From the NCBI GenBank assembly GCA_018662075.1, contig JABJGX010000023.1, positions 1 to 41,018 of the forward strand: a stretch of 41,018 nucleotides of DNA. Reading direction: 5' to 3'. The notes beneath the pieces were generated by a model. That model was not told the DNA's origin and ran no database searches. It saw nothing but the letters and a program-made list of their open reading frames with translations. The DNA is from Candidatus Peregrinibacteria bacterium. Its GTDB lineage: Bacteria; Patescibacteriota; Gracilibacteria; Peribacterales; Peribacteraceae. A program made the translations under genes and the position numbers. Below are positions 8,627 through 15,708 of the stretch, one piece after another (positions within the stretch are counted from its first letter, which is position 1; each line of letters opens with the position of its first letter).

Positions 8627-9868
8627 TTACCCAAACGTCAAAGCCTCAGGAGCGAAGATCATCAGCATTCCAAGTGCGTACATAAGGAGGCCTCCGAAGA
8701 TCAGTGTGAAGCGACGGTACTTCGTCGTCATTCCTGTTGCATGCAGTGTGTAGATCGCGATAGCAAAGATTGCCAGGTCGTCGATCATGTACATCATAAT
8801 AAAGAGTCCAATGTACCCGTACCTGGCAAGGTTTGTGATGTCGTTAAATGCAAGGATCTGCGTAAAGACGGCAGGAAGTCCTGCTGTGCAGACTAGTTCG
8901 ATCATGTTTACAGAGACTGCAAGAATAGAGACCCCAAGGATCAACGCTGGCCATTGTGTGATCTGCATGATGGATTTCATCTTGGCAATTGTCTTCTTCC
9001 TTGCAGAAAGGTTTGTCACCTTGCATTGGTTTGGGTCTTTTCCAAAAGCTTCATATAAATAAAATCCACCACCACCAATGGCGACGATTCCAATAACTTT
9101 TTGGACCCAGAAGTTGTATCCGATCATCAGGAATACATTGAGCCACGCTGCAATAAAGAGGTAATACACCGCTCCACTAATAAAGAGGAATGTTCCGCCA
9201 ATAATCCAGATCTTCTTTTTGTCATGCGTATTAATAAGAAGGGTAAGCAGAGTGATTAAAACCCACATAGCACATGGGTTAAACCCGTCGAGGAACCCAA
9301 GAAGGATACTAAGCGCCGGAAGGCTCATAAGTGTGAGGTCTGTCTTTCCAATGAACCATAGGTTCAACGTATACTTGTCGAGGTCTGCATCACAGTCCTC
9401 GTTGCAAGTTTTACCGGCAGCAGTTACTTCTACTTCTGCATCACTCTTTATGAAATCTTTAAAGTCGAGACATCCGTCTGCAGAGCTCTGGCAGTATTGT
9501 AGGCGTGCGACAACTGCTTCCCCGTGTTCGTCTGTGTCGTACCCTTGGCTAACTGTTCCATTAATAACGATTGTTGGGACTCCTTGGTTCAGTGCAGGAG
9601 CGCGCTGCTGCAAGTCCGAGAAGTATTTTTGCGCATCAATATTGGTTACTTCGTAGTACTGAACTGCAAGCTCATGCTCCTCCGCATATTCTTCAAATGC
9701 TGCACAATGCGGACATCCATCACGTACAAATACGACAATATCTGCCCCTTGTGTCGAGTGGTATTTTTCTTCCGTAGCAGGCATTTCTGCGATTCGGTCT
9801 GGAAAGAGGAATCCGAGTGCTACGACCGGAATAAAAGCCAAAGTCATGAATGTAAGAATGCGTTTCAT
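8627..9868 (-). CDS. Thioredoxin-like domain fused to DsbD/CcdA-like membrane electron carrier
   Basis: A 413-residue protein that probably carries electrons across the membrane for thiol chemistry outside the cell. An N-terminal signal or anchor segment (residues 3-22) is followed by a thioredoxin/glutaredoxin-like domain with active site CPHC (Cys52, Cys55) and a cis-Pro loop (GVPTIVING, about 96-104). A Cys-containing linker (CQSS, CLDF, CNEDC) leads to about six membrane helices. Two membrane cysteines lie in FNPCAMW and ELVCTAGLP, the paired-Cys pattern of the DsbD beta/CcdA family. I chose the ATG at 9868 rather than the TTG six codons upstream because the MKR start gives a proper signal sequence and lies 6 nt after TACCAT. 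Electron donor is presumably thioredoxin. Confidence 0.8.
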   Translation of the reverse strand: MKRILTFMTLAFIPVVALGFLFPDRIAEMPATEEKYHSTQGADIVVFVRDGCPHCAAFEEYAEEHELAVQYYEVTNIDAQKYFSDLQQRAPALNQGVPTIVINGTVSQGYDTDEHGEAVVARLQYCQSSADGCLDFKDFIKSDAEVEVTAAGKTCNEDCDADLDKYTLNLWFIGKTDLTLMSLPALSILLGFLDGFNPCAMWVLITLLTLLINTHDKKKIWIIGGTFLFISGAVYYLFIAAWLNVFLMIGYNFWVQKVIGIVAIGGGGFYLYEAFGKDPNQCKVTNLSARKKTIAKMKSIMQITQWPALILGVSILAVSVNMIELVCTAGLPAVFTQILAFNDITNLARYGYIGLFIMMYMIDDLAIFAIAIYTLHATGMTTKYRRFTLIFGGLLMYALGMLMIFAPEALTFG

Positions 9869-9906
9869 ACCCTTATGGTACAGCAAAAATTGCTTGCATA
9901 CAAAAA

Positions 9907-10578
9907 TTGATCGGAGTAGCGTTAATTGCTATGGGAATGGTGACTCATGCAGACGGCTCTGATGTGCAAACTCCTGAATACCTCAGTCGACAGGTACGGT
10001 TAATGGGTAAGAACTCAGAGCAGCTTCTTGCAACAGGCCCAGAGCGAGCAATGCTTAGTGGTCAAGATTGGAAAAATTTGGATGTGGTTTCTCACCTTGG
10101 TCTCGACAATATCGATGCATATAGAGCTATTTGCAAAAATGATATTATCAGTTATCTCATGACTCAATGGATTAGTAAATATTCCTCTATATTTGGTGTC
10201 CTTGCACGAGTTGAAGGTCAACCTGTCGAGCAAGTAGAGGTAGAGGTTGGAGCTTTTCAGTGTCAAATTAATGAAATGATAGGGGAGCTTCGGTATTTAT
10301 GGGGTGTTCATACTGGTCAAAGCCTTGCTCTGCAGGCTGCACTAGAGCAAATACGGTGGAAGGCACCTGAAATAAGAGCACTTGTTAACCAGGGGCAGTC
10401 AGTCACTAATGAACAGTATCTCTGTGCTGATGCTTTATTTCCCCATGTGGTAGATTCAGATGAAGGCTCTACTGATTTACTATTTGATTCTGATCATATC
10501 TCTATATCGACTTTACGTGTTTCTATTAATGATGAATTGGCTGTAGCAATAAAAAAAGAGCTTGCCGGTTACCTCTAA
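9907..10578 (+). CDS. Unknown protein upstream of the purP pair
   Basis: Up to 223 residues; family not recognised. The first 15 residues (from the TTG at 9907) are hydrophobic and end in VTHADG, like a minimal signal peptide without the usual basic start. An in-frame stop at 9853-9855 limits upstream extension, and ATG codons at 9931 and 9937 are alternatives, so the start is uncertain. The body is mostly helical with several Cys (AICKND, FQCQIN, YLCADALF) and ends in a helix (AVAIKKELAGYL). It lies 24 nt before purP on the same strand, so a common transcript is likely. There is no sequence sign that it is a purine enzyme. The reading frame itself looks protein-like throughout. Confidence 0.65.
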   Translation: MIGVALIAMGMVTHADGSDVQTPEYLSRQVRLMGKNSEQLLATGPERAMLSGQDWKNLDVVSHLGLDNIDAYRAICKNDIISYLMTQWISKYSSIFGVLARVEGQPVEQVEVEVGAFQCQINEMIGELRYLWGVHTGQSLALQAALEQIRWKAPEIRALVNQGQSVTNEQYLCADALFPHVVDSDEGSTDLLFDSDHISISTLRVSINDELAVAIKKELAGYL

Positions 10579-10602
10579 AAAGGGTAAAGTCTCTGAAATA
10601 TC

Positions 10603-11667
10603 ATGGCTGCGACCGATTCCACTTTACCGGCCTCCAAAGATCCAAAAGACTTCGTTATAGCAACGATTGGAAGCCATAGTGCGCTGCAGATATTAAAAGG
10701 TGCAAAAGATGAAGGGTTTAAGACTTTGGCTATCTGTAAGAAAGGGACAGAGCGTGTTTATGATGAAAGAGGGTATAACGTTGCAGACGAGATTATTAGT
10801 GTCGATAGCTTTTCTGATTGGAACGAAGAACTAGAGCAGGAGCTGATTAAGCGAAATGCCATTATCATTCCTCACGGGTCGTTTATTGCGTATATGGGAC
10901 ACGATAGAGTGCAGGCAATGAAGTCGATGTACTACGGTACAAAAGAGATCCTCGAATGGGAGAGCGACAGGACAATGGAGAGGCAGTGGATGGAGAAGTC
11001 AGGGCTACAATTACCACGAGTATTTAAGGATCCAGAAGAAATCGACAAGCCAGTAATCGTAAAGTTCCACGGTGCAGGTGGAGGCTTTGGATACTTTGTT
11101 GCAAAATCGCCAGAACAGTTCTGGGAAGTGAAAAACAAGAAGCACCCAGATAATAATGACTACGCAATTCAGGAGTACATTGTAGGAGTGCCGGTTTACG
11201 CACACTTCTTCCAGTCTCCAATCACTGGTGAGATCGAAATCATGAGCTTTGATAAGAGATACGAAAGTAATGCAGATAGCATCGGACGTATTAAGGCAGA
11301 GGACCAGTTGGCAGCAAACATTCATACCAGTTACACCATTGTTGGAAACATTCCGATTGTTGTACGAGAGTCACTTCTTCCAAAATTCTTTGAGATGGGG
11401 GAGAGCGTGGTGAAGGTTAGTAAGGACATAACGAAGAATGGCAAAGGACTCTTTGGACCGTTCTGTTTGGAATGTATTGTGACCCGAAAGCTTGAAATTT
11501 TCTGCTTCGAAATTAGCGCACGAATTGTTGCTGGAACGAATCCTTTTGTTGAAGGTTCACCATACACAGCACTGAAGTATGATGTTCCAATGAGCACAGG
11601 GAGGCGTGTTGCACTCGATATCAAACAAGCGATTGCAGGTGACAGACTTGCAGATATACTTGGATAA
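10603..11667 (+). CDS. purP: Archaeal-type formate-dependent AICAR ligase PurP
   Basis: 354 residues resembling archaeal PurP, an ATP-grasp enzyme that joins formate to AICAR, giving FAICAR, the ninth step of purine synthesis; most bacteria use folate-dependent PurH instead. Motifs match my memory of the methanogen enzyme: ATIGSHSALQILKGAK with His25, PHGSFIAYMG (about 90-99), WESDRTMERQWM (119-130), the Gly-rich ATP loop VKFHGAGGGFGYFVA (153-167), DKRYESNADS(I)GRI, and FEISARI (about 303) near the metal site. Length is normal. It lies 6 nt upstream of a diverged paralogue. No other pur gene is visible in the window. No Shine-Dalgarno. Family assignment is strong; that it makes FAICAR in vivo is inference. 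Confidence 0.88.
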   Translation: MAATDSTLPASKDPKDFVIATIGSHSALQILKGAKDEGFKTLAICKKGTERVYDERGYNVADEIISVDSFSDWNEELEQELIKRNAIIIPHGSFIAYMGHDRVQAMKSMYYGTKEILEWESDRTMERQWMEKSGLQLPRVFKDPEEIDKPVIVKFHGAGGGFGYFVAKSPEQFWEVKNKKHPDNNDYAIQEYIVGVPVYAHFFQSPITGEIEIMSFDKRYESNADSIGRIKAEDQLAANIHTSYTIVGNIPIVVRESLLPKFFEMGESVVKVSKDITKNGKGLFGPFCLECIVTRKLEIFCFEISARIVAGTNPFVEGSPYTALKYDVPMSTGRRVALDIKQAIAGDRLADILG

Positions 11668-11673
11668 ACTTTT

Positions 11674-12825
11674 ATGGATATTTCTTCTATTCTCAACGGC
11701 TACGATACATCCGATATTACTGTTGGAGTTCTTGGTGGTCACAGTGCTCTGGATGTTTCACACGGTGCGAAGCAGTTTGGCTTTAACACTGTATGCATTG
11801 CACGAGAGGGAAGAGAGAAGACATTTGAAAAGTACTACAAAACTAGAGGAGAAAGAGGGTGTATCGATACGGTCATTGTAAAAGAAGGATTTGATGGTGT
11901 ACTTGATGCAGACGTCCAAGGTAAGCTAAGAAAAATGAATACAATTTTTGTACACAACAGATACTTCTGGGTCTACTTTGATGATTTTTCTCAGGTAGAA
12001 AAGAACTTTGAAGTTCCAATCTTTGGATCGCGAACATTGCTGAAGATCGAAGAGCGCGACCAGCCATATAATCAGTATCACTTACTGCAGGATGCTGGAA
12101 TTAGAACGCCGAAGATATATAATGGGGTAGGGGGTAAGGGGTTGGGGGTAGGGATTGACCGTCCGGTGATTGTGAAAGCTGCTGAGGCAGAACGTGGATA
12201 TGAACGAGCATTCTTTGTTGTTACTTCTGATGAAGAATACGAGAGGATTGGATCTCAGATGGAGGCCGAAGGAAAAATTGCATCAAATTGGCGAGAGGCT
12301 ACTGTCGAGGAATTTGTGGTAGGTGCACCTATAAACTTTAATTACTTTTATAGCCCACTCACAGGAGAGCTAGAGCTCATGGGAACAGATACACGCAGAC
12401 AGACTAACCTTGATGGTTTTTTACGGATGACCGCTCCTCAGCAAATTCAAGCGCTGCAATCAGTCCCTCTCAAGATGATAGAAACAGGGCACATTGCATG
12501 CACTGTCAAAGAATCAATTTTAGAAAAAGCATTTGATATGGGCGAGAAGTTTGTTGCTCAGTGCAAGAAGCTACCAAAAGACTTAGACCCAAGTGGTAAA
12601 GGAATGATCGGACCGTTTGCACTTCAAGGTGCGGTTGTTGCGGAAGAGGGAAGAGAGGACATTGTTATCTTCGATGTGTCATTCCGAATTCCTGGAAGTC
12701 CTGGTAGCCGTGCTACTCCATATTCTGGATACCTTCATGGAGAGTCTATGAGTGTTGGTGAGCGTATTGGCCTCGAGATTAAAAGTGCAGTAGAACAGGG
12801 AAGACTAGAGGAGATTGTTACGTAA
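11674..12825 (+). CDS. Diverged PurP paralogue (PurP2-like ATP-grasp protein)
   Basis: A 383-residue paralogue of the preceding PurP. Shared features: VGVLGGHSALDVSHGAK with His23, the FxYSPLTGELELMGTD(T)R stretch, KGMIGPFALQ, and a C-terminal GExMSVGxRIGLEIK. Differences hit the active site: the PHGSF motif is VHNRYFW (93-99), and the Gly-rich ATP loop is replaced by AAEAERGYERAFFVV (about 169-183). A low-complexity insertion of Gly, Lys and Leu (about 150-161) is encoded by five runs of G. I recall that archaea also carry a second PurP subfamily with an ERAFF-type loop and unsettled function. It may be a regulatory or alternative-substrate partner of PurP; a heteromer is possible. Stop is TAA. 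Confidence 0.75.
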   Translation: MDISSILNGYDTSDITVGVLGGHSALDVSHGAKQFGFNTVCIAREGREKTFEKYYKTRGERGCIDTVIVKEGFDGVLDADVQGKLRKMNTIFVHNRYFWVYFDDFSQVEKNFEVPIFGSRTLLKIEERDQPYNQYHLLQDAGIRTPKIYNGVGGKGLGVGIDRPVIVKAAEAERGYERAFFVVTSDEEYERIGSQMEAEGKIASNWREATVEEFVVGAPINFNYFYSPLTGELELMGTDTRRQTNLDGFLRMTAPQQIQALQSVPLKMIETGHIACTVKESILEKAFDMGEKFVAQCKKLPKDLDPSGKGMIGPFALQGAVVAEEGREDIVIFDVSFRIPGSPGSRATPYSGYLHGESMSVGERIGLEIKSAVEQGRLEEIVT

Positions 12826-12866
12826 AAAACTACACCTTTTCACCTTTGCAAACAGGCATTTTTGCT

Positions 12867-12872
12867 TATACT
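12867..12872 (+). promoter_or_regulatory. Predicted -10 element of the tRNA-Ala promoter
   Basis: TATACT at 12867-12872 follows TTGCAA (12846-12851) at a short 15-bp spacing. Transcription would start near 12879, just before the first, incomplete tRNA-Ala copy. The intact tRNA-Ala, 105 bp further on, has no comparable -10 of its own, so this promoter probably drives it through a long 5' leader. Confidence 0.4.
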
Positions 12873-12879
12873 GTCCTTC

Positions 12880-12912
12880 GTCTAACAATATGTGGGGCTG
12901 TAGCTCAGCTGG
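12880..12912 (+). repeat. 33-bp direct repeat, copy 1, containing the first 19 nt of tRNA-Ala
   Basis: An exact copy of 12985-13017: 14 nt of leader plus the first 19 nt of the tRNA (GGGGCTGTAGCTCAGCTGG at 12894-12912). After this the sequence diverges completely from the tRNA, so it is a 5' fragment and not a second gene. A hairpin with a 7-bp stem, GTATGCC/GGCATAC (12918-12935, AACA loop), follows directly. Confidence 0.9.
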
Positions 12913-12984
12913 GTCGAGTATGCCAACAGGCATACGAGCCATATAATGAAGCTTTGCTCTAACCCACCGATCAATTACATCATT

Positions 12985-13017
12985 GTCTAACAATATGTGG
13001 GGCTGTAGCTCAGCTGG
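12985..13017 (+). repeat. 33-bp direct repeat, copy 2, at the intact tRNA-Ala
   Basis: Exact match to 12880-12912, offset by 105 bp. The bases on either side differ between the copies (C versus T before, G versus T after), so the repeat is exactly 33 bp. Confidence 0.9.
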
Positions 13018-13075
13018 TTAGAGCACCTGCTTTGCAAGCAGGGGGTCAGGAGTTCGAATCTCCTCAGCTCCACCA
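12999..13075 (+). tRNA. tRNA-Ala (anticodon TGC)
   Basis: Complete 77-nt cloverleaf. Acceptor GGGGCTG (12999-13005) pairs with CAGCTCC (13065-13071) including one G-U. The D arm contains AGCTCAGCTGGTTAGAGC. Anticodon stem CCTGC/GCAGG encloses TTTGCAA with anticodon TGC at 13033-13035. The T arm has AGTTCGAATCT, and CCA is encoded (13073-13075). A partial copy of its 5' part lies 105 bp upstream, and an intrinsic terminator follows at 13080. Confidence 0.97.
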
Positions 13076-13079
13076 AACT

Positions 13080-13104
13080 AATCTCATCTCGGTGAGATTT
13101 TATT
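13080..13104 (+). terminator. Intrinsic terminator of tRNA-Ala
   Basis: AATCTCA (13080-13086) pairs with TGAGATT (13093-13099) around a 6-nt loop, followed by a T-rich tract (TTTTATTATTAT from 13098). It starts 5 nt after the tRNA CCA end. Confidence 0.6.
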
Positions 13105-13112
13105 ATTATGTA

Positions 13113-13352
13113 TTAGCTACCGAGCGCTCCTCCAAATATCCAGAAGAGAGGGGCAAAGAAAATCTGTTCAGTTCCAGTCATTGTGGCAATGGACCAAAAG
13201 AATATTGCTACACCGAGTAGGATCAGGAAATTGTATATGCCGCCAATGTGGCGCATCCAGTATGCTTCTCCTACTGAGTCTCCGATGCGCTCACGGTATT
13301 TAATAATAAATACACCGATCAGCATCCCAAAGATTCCAAAAACAATACTCAT
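13113..13352 (-). CDS. Small two-to-three-helix membrane protein
   Basis: A 79-residue protein: a hydrophobic N-terminal helix (about 3-17), a short basic and acidic loop (KYRERIGDSVGEAYWMRHIGG), a second helix (about 40-56) and a third weaker one (about 64-77). The IKYRERIGDxxGEAxWM loop looks conserved-like, but I do not know the family. The start codon lies exactly 6 nt after a TATACT hexamer and both are embedded in a long inverted repeat (13344-13378), so a leaderless transcript under operator control is plausible. It is convergent with tRNA-Ala, with only 13 nt between its stop and the end of the tRNA terminator. Confidence 0.7.
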   Translation of the reverse strand: MSIVFGIFGMLIGVFIIKYRERIGDSVGEAYWMRHIGGIYNFLILLGVAIFFWSIATMTGTEQIFFAPLFWIFGGALGS

Positions 13353-13378
13353 GGTGCGAGTATAGCACTATGAGTATT
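13344..13378. promoter_or_regulatory. Nested inverted repeat over the promoter and start of the small membrane protein
   Basis: Arms AATACTCAT (13344-13352) and ATGAGTATT (13370-13378) are perfect complements. After one mismatch, GTGC (13354-13357) pairs with GCAC (13365-13368). The central 7 nt hold the minus-strand -10 hexamer TATACT (13359-13364). The left arm includes the start codon on the minus strand. The symmetry around a -10 element suggests a repressor operator or an mRNA hairpin at the start codon. Confidence 0.45.
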
Positions 13379-13395
13379 GATGATACGAGGTGAAA

Positions 13396-13716
13396 TTAGC
13401 TCGTGACATTATCGAGCTCTTTGGCCATGTCTTCTTTAGATTTTGCTCCAACAAACGTTGCAACAGGCTCTCCGCCTTTAAAGATAATAAATGTTGGGAT
13501 ACTCATAACGGAGTACTTACCAGGAGCTTCTGCGTTTTCATCAACGTTCATCTTTACGACTTTGACCTTGCCTTCGTATTCGGTAGCAAGTTCGTCGACT
13601 ATTGGAATCATTGACTTACATGGGCCACACCATGGTGCCCAGAAATCTACAAGAACAGGAACATCTGACTTGAGTACTTCGCTATCGAAGTCGCCGTCGG
13701 TAACAGTATTAGACAT
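13396..13716 (-). CDS. trxA: Thioredoxin
   Basis: 106 residues, normal for thioredoxin. The active site WCGPC has Cys30 and Cys33; the buried Asp is in VLVDFWAPWC, and the cis-Pro loop is MSIPTFIIF (about 72-80). It reduces protein disulfides in the cytoplasm using thioredoxin reductase, which is not in the window. It could also feed electrons to the DsbD-like membrane protein at 8627-9868. A monocistronic minus-strand gene; no Shine-Dalgarno is seen before the ATG. Confidence 0.97.
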   Translation of the reverse strand: MSNTVTDGDFDSEVLKSDVPVLVDFWAPWCGPCKSMIPIVDELATEYEGKVKVVKMNVDENAEAPGKYSVMSIPTFIIFKGGEPVATFVGAKSKEDMAKELDNVTS

Positions 13717-13799
13717 AAGATATAGTGGGGTAATTCGTATATGATTATACGGTTATGAAAATTGAGTGCAATTCGGAATCCTAAAATACGTGATAATGA

Positions 13800-15074
13800 T
13801 TACTCTTCGTTCAGGATTTTCTTTGTAATATTTTTTCCAATTTCAACTGCAGGTTGTCCATATGGGTCTATACGATAGAGTTTTCCAAGGAGGACTACTT
13901 CTACGAGGAAGAGGAAGAATAGTTGGCCTAAGTGGTATTCATCTATTTTTTCTAGGCCAATTGTGACGTGCGGCCTCTTCGCTGATGTCAGTGCATCACT
14001 TGTGCCTTTGTAGCATGCATCAAGGAGGTCACCGAACTCTTTGCCTGCAATGTACTTGAAGCTTTCTTCTACCTCATTTGGGACTTTAAATGGTGTCTTT
14101 TCAATCTCTCTAATAAAGATATGCCATTGCTGCCTCGGCCCTGCCATCCATTGTTGAAGAAGGGAGTGCTGGTCCTGTGTACCAATTGCTGCAAGGGGGA
14201 TTGGGTTACTGGTTTCTACTTTTCCAAGGCTCTCTGCAATAAGCTGCTGGTTCCAGCGTGCAAAAGACTCGAGTCTTTGGCTATAAGGCATGATGACACG
14301 GACATTGCAGTCCCTTTTGGTGTCGAGTAGGAACTGTACAGAAGCGAGCATTGCCGCTGGGTTTTCATCTGGTGTGACGTTTTGACAGATGGTGTCCATC
14401 TCTTTTGCGCCTCGTACAAACTCATCGACATCTGCACCAAGAAGGGCAACAGGTAATAGTCCTACTGGTGTGAAGATAGAGTACCTCCCTCCTACATTGT
14501 CTGGAATAGGAAGCGTTCGAATTCCGTTTTCGAGACAGAATGTTTTAAGAGTTCCTTTCTTTGGGTCAGTAATGGCAACGGTGTAGTTACCTGCTTCTTT
14601 CCCGCGTGCTTCTTGCATTCTCTTCCAGCAGTGGAAGAAAACACTCATAGGCTCTAACGTTCCACCAGACTTACTAACGACGACCAGAAGAGTATTTTTC
14701 CAGTCGAGGATACTGTCGTACATATCGAGCATGTATGGGTCGATGGTATCGAGGAGAATAAACTCTGGTGTGTTTGGTGTCTCGAATACTTCTCGCAGTA
14801 CCTTAGGACCTAGTCCCGATCCGCCAATACCAATCCAGACAACAGTTGAAATCTTCTGTGCACTTGCAAACGTTGCCACCTCTTTTACTTTTGTAATTAC
14901 CTCTTCATTTTTTGGATCATCTGCCCATGCATGCTCACCAGCTTCCCTTTCAGAGTTGTAGTTTTCTGTATAGCGCCTCAGGCTTGTAAGCAAAGCGGAA
15001 AACTCCTGTTCTGGAATTCCTTTATTCGGTGTAATAACTTTTCCCATTGATGCGGAGATGTCGAGCTGAAGCAT
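13800..15074 (-). CDS. pgi: Glucose-6-phosphate isomerase
   Basis: 424 residues, the short type found in many Gram-positives and thermophiles. It interconverts glucose-6-phosphate and fructose-6-phosphate. Visible motifs: GIGGSGLGPKVL (first SIS domain, about 82-93), VVSKSGGTLEPM (about 132-143), the PGI signature NVGGRYSIFTPVGLLP (about 198-213), and QDQHSLLQQWMAG (about 300-312) with the His that opens the sugar ring. A C-terminal KNITKKILNEE helix completes the fold. It follows ruvA with a 12-nt gap on the same strand, so they likely share a transcript. No Shine-Dalgarno before its ATG. Confidence 0.95.
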   Translation of the reverse strand: MLQLDISASMGKVITPNKGIPEQEFSALLTSLRRYTENYNSEREAGEHAWADDPKNEEVITKVKEVATFASAQKISTVVWIGIGGSGLGPKVLREVFETPNTPEFILLDTIDPYMLDMYDSILDWKNTLLVVVSKSGGTLEPMSVFFHCWKRMQEARGKEAGNYTVAITDPKKGTLKTFCLENGIRTLPIPDNVGGRYSIFTPVGLLPVALLGADVDEFVRGAKEMDTICQNVTPDENPAAMLASVQFLLDTKRDCNVRVIMPYSQRLESFARWNQQLIAESLGKVETSNPIPLAAIGTQDQHSLLQQWMAGPRQQWHIFIREIEKTPFKVPNEVEESFKYIAGKEFGDLLDACYKGTSDALTSAKRPHVTIGLEKIDEYHLGQLFFLFLVEVVLLGKLYRIDPYGQPAVEIGKNITKKILNEE

Positions 15075-15086
15075 GGAGAGAAGGGG

Positions 15087-15668
15087 TTAGAGGGAGCGAA
15101 GTGCAGCGGTTATACGTTCTTCGGTTGTTGTAAGGTCTTCGGATAAGTCTTTTAAGACATTCATAATAGTCCCGGTATCATACCCAAGAGTCTTCAGAGC
15201 TTCTACTGCATCATTGTCGAATGTAGAGTTTTTTGTAGCAGAACTTACACTTGTGCCAAATATTTCTGGCTGAGACTCTGCAAGAGACTTCAGATCGAGC
15301 AAAAGTTTTTCAGCAGTCTTTTTCCCGATTCCTTTTACTGTTGTCAGAAGTTTTGGTTCTTGGGACCCGACAGCTTGCATGAGTAAGCTTTTTGGAACTG
15401 CAGAGAGCTCGAGTGCAAGTTTGGGGCCGATGCCATTCATTCCGATAAATCTTTCAAATAAGACACGTTCGCTGTCTTCGAGGAATCCGAAAAGGTCTAA
15501 GCGGTCCTCGCGAATATGTGTATAGATGAATACTAAGGCTTCAGAGCCTTCTTTGAGCTCATCCCATACGTTTATTGGAACATAGACTCTGTATCCAACT
15601 CCATTGACGTCTATGGTCACCTCCTCGGGGTTTAGCCTATGAATAGTACCTTTTAGATGAGCAATCAT
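15087..15668 (-). CDS. ruvA: Holliday junction branch-migration subunit RuvA
   Basis: 193 residues. RuvA forms a tetramer that holds the four-way DNA junction and recruits the RuvB motor. The start at 15668 gives the family N terminus MIAHLKGTIHRLNPEEVTID, with the OB-fold domain at residues 1-62 (VNGVGYRVYVP). The two helix-hairpin-helix motifs are near 75-105 (ERFIGMNGIGPKLALELS) and 108-135 (LLTTVKGIGKKTAEKLLLDL). A flexible linker and the RuvB-binding helices (AVEALKTLGYDTGTIMNVL) follow. A longer frame upstream was rejected because it is Ser/Arg-rich and antisense to the M23 gene. Divergent from the M23 peptidase with 40 nt between starts. Confidence 0.95.
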   Translation of the reverse strand: MIAHLKGTIHRLNPEEVTIDVNGVGYRVYVPINVWDELKEGSEALVFIYTHIREDRLDLFGFLEDSERVLFERFIGMNGIGPKLALELSAVPKSLLMQAVGSQEPKLLTTVKGIGKKTAEKLLLDLKSLAESQPEIFGTSVSSATKNSTFDNDAVEALKTLGYDTGTIMNVLKDLSEDLTTTEERITAALRSL

Positions 15669-15691
15669 GAGTATGAAGTGTAGCAAATTTC

Positions 15692-15700
15692 TGGTATAAT
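15692..15700 (+). promoter_or_regulatory. Consensus extended -10 promoter of the M23 peptidase gene
   Basis: TGGTATAAT contains the exact -10 consensus TATAAT (15695-15700) with the TG extension. It ends 8 nt before the ATG at 15709, so the transcript would begin at or within 2 nt of the start codon. Confidence 0.6.
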
Positions 15701-15708
15701 GAATAGAA

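Noticed and set aside
12894..12998. A second tRNA-Ala gene, possibly intron-containing
   Set aside because: Only the first 19 nt match; no anticodon arm, T arm or matching acceptor strand can be formed before the intact gene starts.
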